From positions 314,281,259 through 314,345,258 of the forward strand of contig NC_085140.1 of the NCBI RefSeq assembly GCF_024139115.2: 64,000 nucleotides of DNA. Direction: 5' to 3'. The position numbers and the translations under genes are program-made. The notes under the pieces are model-generated. The model had not been told where the DNA came from. It saw only the letters and a program-made list of their open reading frames with translations, and did no database searches. Below are positions 55,579 through 64,000 of the stretch, one piece after another. This stretch comes from Armigeres subalbatus (taxonomy: Eukaryota; Arthropoda; Insecta; Diptera; Culicidae). The first letter of the stretch is position 1. The number at the start of each line of letters is the position of its first letter.

Positions 55579-55965
55579 TTCCATTTCATTTATTTAGTTT
55601 ACATCTAAACAGACTACACTGAATCAACAATTTGACGCCACAATACACGATTCGAGGCCGCATCTCTTCATCCTCGAATGCGCCCCATGCTCGCCAAGTC
55701 GTTTTGTACCTGGTCTGCCTTCCTCACTCGCTGCGCTCCACGCCGTCTCGTACCTGCCGGATCGGAAGCGAACACCATCTTTGCAGGGTTGCTGTCCGAC
55801 ATTCTTGCAACATGGCCTGCCCATCGTACCCTTCCGGCTTTAGCTACCTTTTGGATACTGAGTTCGCCGTAGAGCTAGGCGAGGTCGAGGTTCATTCTTC
55901 TACACCACACTCCGTCTTCTTGCACACCGCCTAAGATGGTTCTAAGCACCCGTCTCTTGAATACT
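55579..55965 (-). pseudogene. Non-LTR retrotransposon ORF2 C-terminus and 3' end
   Basis: The minus-strand frame reads WAGHVARMSDSNPAKMVF, then GTRRRGAQRVRKADQVQNDL and ASMGRIRG. This is the R.GHV.RM...P.K..F....G.RRRG....R..DQV..DL signature at the C-terminus of several RTE/CR1-like ORF2 proteins. The 3' end AAACTAAATAAATGAAATGG is the same as in the 58-bp tail at 24,477. More decayed coding sequence continues to about 55,965. Upstream ORF2 is absent, so it is a 5'-truncated copy of roughly 390 bp. Confidence 0.75.
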
Positions 55966-57480
55966 GGTCCCTAATTTTAGATTATGATTTGACACCCAGT
56001 AGCTTCGGGTAAGACGTAGTCCAACGCCAAAGGAGCTTATAAACTCATCAACCTTAGACTGAATTCAAAATCAACGACATTAATACCAAGCTCCCGGCAT
56101 CTGTCTACATTCAACAACGAAGAAAATTCCTTTTTCCTTGCTTTGACATCTGCATAGTATTATAGAGCTTAGATTTCAAAATACTGTTATTCGACGCTAA
56201 TAAAAATACATAAAGCAAAATTATGTTTCAAACAGGGCTTGCAGAACTTGTTCTCAATGGTCAACGATGAAGGATTGCGATTGGTATAAATCTTTGCAAG
56301 CCATTGGTTTTATAGCTTATCGAAACATGATACAAATGCGAACAAAACAGAATCGAACGAGCTCTTCCATCGAAACGCAATGATGAAACTGCTGCTTATT
56401 TACCGATAGGGACTAGAGTTCATTCTGTGCACAACAAGCTAAAATGTATCTTCAGCACCGGGCATCTGAATAAAAGAGAGTTGGAACATATTTCTGTACA
56501 AAAAATATGAACATTTACTCAAAGAAGCTTCCGAGGTGAGGTAGAAGTTAGTAGATGAATCTACGAAAGGTTACGGTGATTTGCCAAAGTACTTATCTAT
56601 CGTAATAATGGTTCGAAGGAGCATACTTTTATAGAGTTTGCTTAACTGTGTTTATCAAAATCTTGAAAAGCAGGATGTAGCAATTGAAAATACAGGCAGT
56701 TATCATTAATCAATTCGCTTTGCAATTATTTTCCAGAAGCATGTTTTGCGTTAAAACCTTCGTTGATAAAGCTCCAAAATCGCAAAAGTGTGAATCTTTT
56801 TTCTCATTTTAGAGAAATTGAAACAATTTATGAGGTGACAATCTTTGAAATGCTTTACAACCTTGTCTAGGGAGTTAATATATTAATTTGTATGTCTTTA
56901 GTTTCAAAATTGGTTGTGTAACCAAAGTAAATTTGCAATCGAAATTATATTTTCACAAACAAACCTTTGCAAGAATCAAACAAAAGTTCGTGTTGTTACT
57001 TTCACGTCAGCACAGAGGTAAACAACGCAGGAACGTACTGTTGCATAAAGCTCAAAGCCTCAAAACTCCTGAATGATTCGAATGAAGGTAGAGTTTGGAG
57101 CATGATTTGGCTTTTCCGATGATGTCCATAGTTATAAGCAATAAAGTAACGATTTTGGTGCGGAAAAGCAGATAATTTGGAATGAGTAATCAATAAATTT
57201 GGCTTCGATTTATATTTGACGCTCGGAATAAAAAAGACATGAAAACCAAACGTCCGAAGTCCTTTCCTTATTTTGATTTTTTTTGTCTAACATAGAACAA
57301 CTTTCTCCACGTACAAAATGCAATTTGTGATGCTTTGCGGAAATCGGGTAGGAAACGGCATAGGACGCTTCGACATGATTGCTTTTTATGTGCAGTGTTC
57401 TGCATAATGTTTCAACCCCTTGTTTACTATTGAAACCCAGTTGTTCTAATAATTTCTATACACGAAAATTCAACTACATG
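55966..57480. other. Unassigned AT-rich DNA
   Basis: No gene or repeat structure recognised. Confidence 0.45.
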
Positions 57481-57675
57481 ACAGTCAAACCTTCGTGAGT
57501 CGATGTTCTATGACTTAATATCGACTCATGGAGGCAAATTATGTCTTATTAAAATATATTTCCTGTGTTACTGTAATGGTCCCTTCAAAGAGCTTCTCAT
57601 GGATTTCTGTACCACATTTGGATATTTGCATGAGTCGACGATCGCTTCAATATCAAGTCATGAAAGTTTGACAGT
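57481..57675. mobile_element. CAGTCAAACC MITE with both ends
   Basis: The left end ACAGTCAAACCTTCGTGAGT pairs imperfectly with the right end (inverted TACTGTCAAACTTTCATGAC). ATGTTCTATGACTTAATATC inside matches the truncated copy at 20,707 and the fragment at 18,905. Confidence 0.75.
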
Positions 57676-58140
57676 AGTAGAAATGAAGCATTCTGCACGG
57701 ATTTGAAAAATGTTTGCGACATATTCAAGTGTAGGCACTTAAAACTACAAAATTTTTACTTCAAAATGCATGTATTCAACAATTTTAGATAAGTATTTTC
57801 AGCAAAGTGGTGTCATATGAACCTAAGAATATTTATGTATATAAAACAAAGGTTAAGGTATCGATAAACTGCTGATTTTTTAAAATGTTCGCGAAATTAG
57901 CCCAAAACTGGTTGAAAACTATCAAATAAAGGTTAAATTTACTTGGTAAAGTTTTCTAAGCAAACAAGTTTTTATTTATGGTTGTATGTTTTTATTATTA
58001 AAAAAGAAGCTCGTGAAAAAGTTTAAACAATGTTTGCTGAAGAAATCGCATTCAAATGCCTCAGTCAGGAGATTTTGATTTCATTTACCAAAAATCTCCC
58101 TTTTGTACAAGTTTTTTGGTACTAACAATTTATTGGTTGA
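57676..58140. other. AT-rich DNA, nothing recognised
   Basis: No gene or structured repeat seen. Confidence 0.5.
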
Positions 58141-58205
58141 TTTGTTGGGTGGTCAGCATCCCAGCATATCACCCCCATGGGCCTGGGATCGATCCCAGTC
58201 GGTGT
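58141..58205 (+). mobile_element. Possible third tRNA-like SINE head
   Basis: GGGTGGTCAGCATCC (A-box-like) is followed about 35 bp later by GGGATCGATCCC (B-box-like, 58,185-58,196). The latter is part of a perfect 16-bp palindrome CTGGGATCGATCCCAG. There is only one copy in the window, so the SINE interpretation is tentative. Confidence 0.35.
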
Positions 58206-58683
58206 TGTTGTTGTTTTTTAAGACAAAAAATGTCCTAATATGTCATACCTCGGATAGGTAAAGTCGTAGATCCCAGTCTGTGTGTTAATGGGTACGACAT
58301 GTAGGGTCCCAGATGTGGGAGTCGTTTAGCTGTCAAGGGTGGGTGTTACTCGTTAGGAAATAGGTCGCTGAAAAACAGAGAGCTACAGTTGGATGGCATG
58401 GTAGCTGCTAGATAATCAGTACTGTTGGTACTTCGTGTACTTGAAGCAGTAAAACGAGCTCCATTAAGTGGTTCTTAGCATCCTCGATCGGATGATCAAC
58501 TCCGGTGGGAACTTTGTTCGAATGCTTACTGGGAAGAAGGGGAGAAGTTTTGCTCACAAGGTTCAAACCTTTCACCAAGTTCACCACCAAGACCTGTCCT
58601 AGCTTCAACAATATATGCGAAACCGTTTCAAAACTATTTGGGTAGAATATCTAATGCATTATTTCGATTCATTTAATTTAGTA

Positions 58684-58845
58684 TGAATCGCATTGCTTAC
58701 CGAAATGAATTCTGGTTTATGAAAGTATCTTTCCTTCACTAACAAAAGCTTGCTCCCTTGACAACTGTGGAGATGCAGAGCAATGCGCGGTCTCAGGTAA
58801 TACGGATAAAATCTTTCCGGGTATGCCCATTAGAACGTAGCCAGT
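58684..58845 (+). repeat. Dispersed repeat R1, copy 3
   Basis: ATCGCATTGCTTACCGAAAT, GTGGAGATGCAGAG and GCGGTCTCAGGTAA follow the order seen at 8,755 and 26,055, with more divergence. Confidence 0.6.
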
Positions 58846-60999
58846 GTCGCTTTTGATCCTATAGGATGTAGGACTCTGAGCTCTGAAGGAAGCTAATGCA
58901 AACGAACGGCTGGTAATGTTTGCTGGTAATCTTAATAGTATAAAATAATATAGAATAAATGATTAAATGAATAAATAAATATTTCGAATTAAGGTTTAGA
59001 TTCGCTGTACAACAATGGATGTCCTTGCATTGTGATGTGCATTGTAAAACTCATGTGATTATGATTACTTTAATCGCTTTGCGGAGTGAGTTTCTGCTTT
59101 TCTCTTTTCCAATATATCAACAAAATAATAATTTTACGCATATTTCCCTGGGAAACGTAAAGTTCAAGTTTGAAGGTGTTCAATAGTCTGTGAATTGGTG
59201 CTAATTTTGACACCCAAAAGTTATTGTGAAGAACTATTTGAAAAATACTTGGGGAAACTGATGCGATGCCATTGTAAAGTTTTTAATGGAAAAATTAGAT
59301 TTTTTTGGGACTCGAACCCTTATCCTATTGTTTGCCTGGCTGATGGTGGTTCATACGAGAAAAAACATCCCAATAAAGCTTCTGGAATTCAAGGTAAGGA
59401 TCGGTGCAAGAATCGATTTTCCGTATTTCCCGTCGGCTTCCTACACATATTATACTGACGTGCAATCGACTTGCAAATTCAAAAGATTTCTTGGACAACG
59501 TGGCTTAATTATGGAATGAACTTACTCGTAGGATAAAATATTCTTCTCCAATATGCAGTAAAATCAGTTTTGACTTATAGTTTGTTCCGTCATGGTAAGT
59601 TAATCCAATATTTGAATCCATTTGAAGATGAGAAGCACGTGTCTTACAATTTGCTTGTTCGACGAATGGTGTGCTCGCTTCTGAATAACTGCACAAACAA
59701 TCCATAAAAAGGATATCTTCTGACAGATTAAGAGGCAGTCGAACATATTTTTTTCAATAAGGCAACAAATTTTAAATATCCTTTTGTGTTTCGTTGACTA
59801 TTTTAAAATACTAATTCTATTTCGGGATGATCGTAAAGTTGGATATCCTGTTTATGTTTTAAAAACAGAATAACCCAACTTCACAAGCTGAAATTTGATA
59901 GCGTAAAACATTCCAACGCTAAAAATCATTCACCCAAAATTAGTATTTTTTGTAAATTTGAGAGGAAATCCAATAATCCACCAGAATAACCCCGATGCCA
60001 ACCGGGACTTTTCATCCAGTTTTTCGCACGACTTGACACAAACCACGTGCTCCTTGCGGGAGTCGCGCACACATGGCGTGTCCGGTCCACACGTCCAGCG
60101 CGCTCCGATCCCACGGCCGCATCCCCCAACCTGCTTTGGTCGTTTCCCCATTAATCCTAGCCAGATGGGAGTCGCAAAAAAAAGAAACCCCGCACTGAAA
60201 GATGCGATGTCAAGGCACTTACCATAAAAAAATAACAAGAGATGAATTTATATCTTCCGCTGTGATCCGCTACTGGATGGACGACGATTTTTTCCTCCTT
60301 CAACGTCCGACACGGGCTTGTCACTTGCAACCGGTCCAATCGGGATCGAATGCTGGTCGCTGGACGAACTTTTTTTCCTTCACTATCTCGTCTCCGAAAA
60401 CTAAGTTTAGTTAATTGCAAACTAGTGTCGACATAGTTTGTTCATATTTTGATTGCTTCTTCGTGTTTGTCAGAGTTGTGGCACTTTACACGTTTTGCTG
60501 AATTCAAATCGCACTTTTTTCCAAACGATTTTCTCGAGACGACTTCCGTTCACACATACGCACTTGTTTCTTCGTTTTTTTTTGTTTCACTCTGTTCTTT
60601 TATCACTTATGCTAGAATTTATAAACTCTTCTTATATCTTTAGGTTTTGGACTACTTTTTACTACTTTGTAAATAAGACACTTCTTCGATTCTTATGGTT
60701 GTTAAGAGTGTAGAAAAAACTTTTCCGTAGTTTGCTAGCGAACTATTCGAAGCGATTTTGTTTTGTTTGAATAATATTTTTCTTGAAGTAACTACCTTTA
60801 AGTTGCTTGTAAAGTGACGGTTAAAAGTTGTAAAAATTGGTATTTTAGAAAAGAAGCACTTGAACAGCAATCGTTGTCTGGTAGGTAATGCGAATTAACG
60901 TTTGGCGGCTTGTTAGAACTTGTTAATCGTTGTGTGTAATTGATGAGTAAACTTGCGGAAAACTGGAGTATCAAAAACGGGTAGCAAAGCGAAGTATTG
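58846..60999. other. Unassigned DNA with a splice-donor-like site
   Basis: AT-rich to about 59,900, then GC-richer. On the minus strand ATG/GTAAGT at 60,217-60,225 is a strong donor-like site, preceded by GATATAAAT near 60,245 and an open frame from about 60,420. No family similarity. A B-box-like GGTTCGAGTCC on the minus strand near 59,310 may be SINE debris. Confidence 0.35.
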
Positions 61000-61290
61000 T
61001 TATTCGTTGTTGGGGTTGGCAGTCGAGCCAGCGGCACTTTGAAATTGCGCGTATCTGCTGGGTGATGTTTTACCGCCGCTGGTGTTGCTACTGCTGCTGC
61101 TGCTGTCTACGTCGAGTTTCACGTGAGCTTTACGACAGTCAACGCTATATGCGGTCGCGGGGACCGAAACGGGGGTTAGTATCTTCCTCAAACGACATAT
61201 CTGTGCGTCGCCGGACTCATCCGTAAACGGTATCCCGTTTGGTCAATGACATTCGATTATCACAACTGGGGCTTCTTTCTTCGTTTGCAT
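61000..61290 (-). CDS. Candidate ORF interrupted by one UGA-C, function unknown
   Basis: On the minus strand an ATG at 61,290 opens MQTKKEAPVVIIECH. An in-frame TGA follows at 61,243-61,245, then 79 more open codons (PNGIPFTDESGDAQICRLRK ... SPSRYAQFQ) to TAA at 61,000-61,002. The second part has a six-serine run and a basic/acidic mix. The stop is followed by C, the leaky context associated with insect readthrough. A TATA-like GCATATAAAG (61,340-61,349) and an initiator-like TCAGTT (61,304-61,309) lie upstream about 39 bp apart, slightly wide for a standard pair. No domain recognised; no homology known. It may also be a spliced gene or a chance frame. Confidence 0.3.
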
Positions 61291-63354
61291 TAATTACAAA
61301 CCAAACTGATAAAAAATTGAGTTTATGAGAACTCGTTCACTTTATATGCACCATTTCGGGCACTCGTTCCACTGCTACTGCACCGGTTTGAATTCTTATG
61401 AATGAGTATTTTATGGGTTATCACTGTTTGGTGTTTTCGATCAGTCACAAATTTAACAAACTATCGAAATATTGCTTCTTTCCGTACGATAACATAACGA
61501 TGAGAACATATTCAAAGTAATCAGGGCACTATCGTGAATCACTGCTTCCGCTTCGGAAGTCCTTATGCGACGTAACTATGAAAAACGTGCTTCACAGCGA
61601 TTACTTGTGTAGGTGGACGAACTACGTTCTTATGCTTCACAAACAAATTGTAGATCAACTGGCTATAAGCAGGATTGACGTAACTAACTCCGCCTGCAAG
61701 GATTTGCACCAGTTTTATTAAACAGCATTAAAACAAAGAAATAACACCGAAATCTACACCAAAAACCATAAGGAGGATTCTTTGACTAATCAAAAAATGA
61801 AGGAGAGTGTGTTCAACATAAAAACTGATATAGCTTCCAGCCGGCTTCGCGTATAAACCGACACTAGCCTGCGTTGGTCGTGCGGCGGTGGCTGAGAGCA
61901 TACCCATGCAGGCGTCGGCCGTCGTCAACCCGCACAACAACCCGAAATCTCCTTCGCCCACCGACGATCACACACACAGGCATTCATCCCTCTGAAGCGA
62001 TCTTTCTCGCGCTCTCTTCGAAAGGAAAATCCATTCATAGAAAACCCCTCAACATATATCGCCGTTCGATCCGACCGGTACCGCGAGACTCATGATACCA
62101 AGTCTCTCACACACCCGCGGTGCATGCTCTCTCCGATGCTCTCACGCTCTCATTATTGCGGCTTTTCCTATGTTGCGACGCAAAGGTGCCTGTGCGCACC
62201 TCCTCCTGCATTCGGCTTCGGGCGCCACTCGGCAAACGCACACCAACGCGACCCGAGGACCATCGGGCTTTTGTTTTTGTTTTGTTTCGGCTTTCCACAC
62301 TGGTTTCCTTCGCTCCCGCTCTCCGGGAAAATGGTCTACCTACTGATTGTGAAGCGCGCGCGGCATGTTTCGCGTGCGTTGTGCAATCTACGAAGGAGCA
62401 CCCTAATCCTTGGTGCCTGGGCTTTGAGTGCGGTGTGGGTACGGCCGACCAGCAACGATGACGACGACGACGAAACGGCGATGTCACTATGTTCTGGAAT
62501 GGAAACAAGTTTCATGCTACGCATTCCCCCACAAGCTGTCGACTGCGGCGACGGCGGCGACTGCTCTCGCACATTTGCTTGGCGGTATCGTGAGTGTAGA
62601 CATGTATTGAGGACATGGTAAGAGAGAAGCTTCTTGTCAGCAGCTGAAGCTGCTCCTAGTGCTGGTAATGTTACCTTCCCACCACTACTGGATGAAGTGC
62701 TGTGTTACGGATAGTTTACCGCTTCTATGAGGCGGGCGTCGCCGCCACCGCGCGCTAGAAGCTCAACGTAGCATAGTTTGAGAGCGCGAGAGATCATAAC
62801 GTGTGTCGGATAGGCCGGGTGAAATTTGTATGTTAAGACAAAATTATGCTGTGTTCAATGAGCTGGCATTATTGGCACCCACAAGGAACCATAAATGTAC
62901 TTCGAAATAAATAGTTTGCAGTAATGTGAGCAAATTGTCATGAATTATTGCAATTCAAAAACGGAGTTTTTCGTATACTCATTTCGAAGAGGATAAAGTG
63001 TGGAGACGCATGGTACACCGTAAGATGGAAACATGAGTCGTTTTGTCTAGCAAAAAATAACTAATTTGAGTGGCGCATTGGGCTTTCAAGCTCAATTTTG
63101 GAGGAAACATAAAGCCTTCAATAATACTTATTTCATGGAAAATGCTTATTTTCGATTTTTAATATTGTCTACACCAGAGGTTCCCAATCTTGTTGGATAT
63201 GCGACTCATCTGGCAGAATCCCATATTGCTTGCGAACTACCTAGTTATATGCATTTTTGTTTTGCAAAGTGGATAAAGATAGATCAAATCATAAGAATGA
63301 ATTGATTCATAACTGTATTTGCCAAAATCTCAGCAATATTTTATTATATTCAGA
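61291..63354. other. GC- and CT-rich block, then AT-rich DNA; no confident gene
   Basis: 61,800-62,640 is GC-rich with CTCTC/GAGAG clusters. It has long frames on both strands: 62,124-62,621 plus (165 codons, with a DDDDDE run) and 62,107-62,508 minus. Neither resembles a known family, and codons of the plus frame include a (GAC)n run. It may be promoter or 5' untranslated sequence for a minus-strand gene. From 62,640 onward nothing is recognised. Confidence 0.35.
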
Positions 63355-63755
63355 ATGGATTTAATTTGGATTGGATTTGGATAAGATTTGGATTGGATTT
63401 GGATCGGATTTGGATTGGATTTGCATTGGATTTGGATTGAATTTGGATTAAATTTGGATTGAATTTGAATTGGACTGGGATTGGATTTGGATTGGATTTG
63501 GATTGAATTTGAATTGAATTTGGATTGTATTTGGAATGGATTCGGATTGGATTTAGATTGGATTTGGATTGGATTTAGATTGGATTTGGATTGGACTTGA
63601 ATTGAATTTGAATTGGATTTGGATTGGATTTGAATTGGATTCGATTGGATTTTGATTGGATTTGGATTGGATTTAGATTGGATTTGGATTGGATTTGGAT
63701 TGGATTTGGATTGGATTTGGATTGGATTTGGATTGGATTTGGATTGGATTTGGAT
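63355..63755 (+). repeat. 11-bp GGATTGGATTT tandem array
   Basis: About 36 units of GGATTGGATTT, irregular on the left (GAATT, AGATT variants) and nearly perfect on the right. The regularly spaced GG pairs on one strand give strong strand asymmetry. Confidence 0.95.
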
Positions 63756-64000
63756 TGGTTTGGTTGGTTTGGATTGGTTGGATTGGTTTGGATTGGTTGG
63801 ATTGGTTTGGATTGGTTTGGATTGGTTTGGATTGGTTTGGATTGGTTGGATTGGTTTGGATTGGATTTGGTTGGTTTGGATTGGTTTGGATTGGTTTGGA
63901 TTGGTTTGGTTGGATTTGGTTGGTTTGGATTGGTTTGGATTGGTTTGGATTGGTTTGGATTGGTTTGGATTGGTTTGGGATTGGTTTGGATTGGTTTGGT
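63756..64000 (+). repeat. 10-bp GGATTGGTTT tandem array, runs off the window
   Basis: Directly continuous with the 11-bp array. The unit changes to GGATTGGTTT (10 bp), with occasional lost GGATT steps (GGTTGGTTT). The array continues beyond the right edge. Confidence 0.95.

Noticed and set aside
62124..62621. 165-codon plus frame with ATG
   Set aside because: Overlapped by a 133-codon minus frame; codon content follows CT-rich and (GAC)n sequence; no domain. Could be promoter or UTR sequence.
63355..64000. Telomeric repeat
   Set aside because: The unit is 10-11 bp with GGATT steps, not the TTAGG insect telomere repeat, and dipterans lack canonical telomerase repeats.
1..64000. Endogenous viral sequence
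   Set aside because: Looked for because Aedes genomes often carry them; no frame in the window resembled a viral protein to me. A database search would be needed to exclude small pieces.

Overview
The window looks like nuclear DNA from a culicine mosquito, most likely Aedes. Four copies of a tRNA-headed SINE match, from memory, the Aedes Feilai family in sequence layout. The rest is dense with short terminal-inverted-repeat (TIR) elements, foldbacks and remnants of mosquito transposon families. Coding capacity is very low. I find no host gene I can name. Most open frames lie in low-complexity DNA, in repeats, or overlap frames on the other strand. This reads as intergenic or intronic sequence with nested transposable elements.

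Left part (1-17,180): a 23-bp hairpin satellite runs into a degenerate 17-bp TTCGGCC-type array. A cluster of TGACGTTTGAGCGG-ended MITEs surrounds a 142-bp near-perfect palindrome. A truncated SINE is fused to a 63-bp minisatellite. Further on are a 426-bp foldback, a 410-bp TA-flanked MITE, an inverted pair of 17-bp arrays, a nested MITE/foldback/SINE stack and a 1.0-kb TIR element. The GC-richer stretches at 1.0-2.3 kb and 10.3-13.6 kb look single-copy and carry no assignable gene.

Middle (17,183-37,090): a 2.7-kb element with GGGGCC TIRs and TTA duplications contains AT-rich inverted arms and a Helitron-like start. A composite of 17-bp and GTGAGAAG arrays follows, then a full SINE, a BEL/Pao gag remnant, a 58-bp retrotransposon tail with a 13-bp target duplication, and several MITEs. 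From 32.2 to 37.1 kb the same 17-bp, GTGAGAAG and polypurine modules recur around a 1.88-kb foldback with a 5-bp target duplication. One open frame at 27.9-28.2 kb has a plausible splice acceptor and may be a real exon.

Right part (37-64 kb): two decayed Tc1-like transposases, one apparently split by an insertion flanked by a 31-bp repeat; two copies of a second tRNA-headed SINE; a decayed CR1/Jockey-type retrotransposon with a PHD-like ORF1 segment; a tandem duplication carrying TATA boxes; and a second non-LTR 3' end. A minus-strand frame at 61.0-61.3 kb is interrupted by one UGA followed by C. The window ends inside an 11-bp then 10-bp GGATT tandem array. The elements do not form a pathway; their value is the record of nested insertions.
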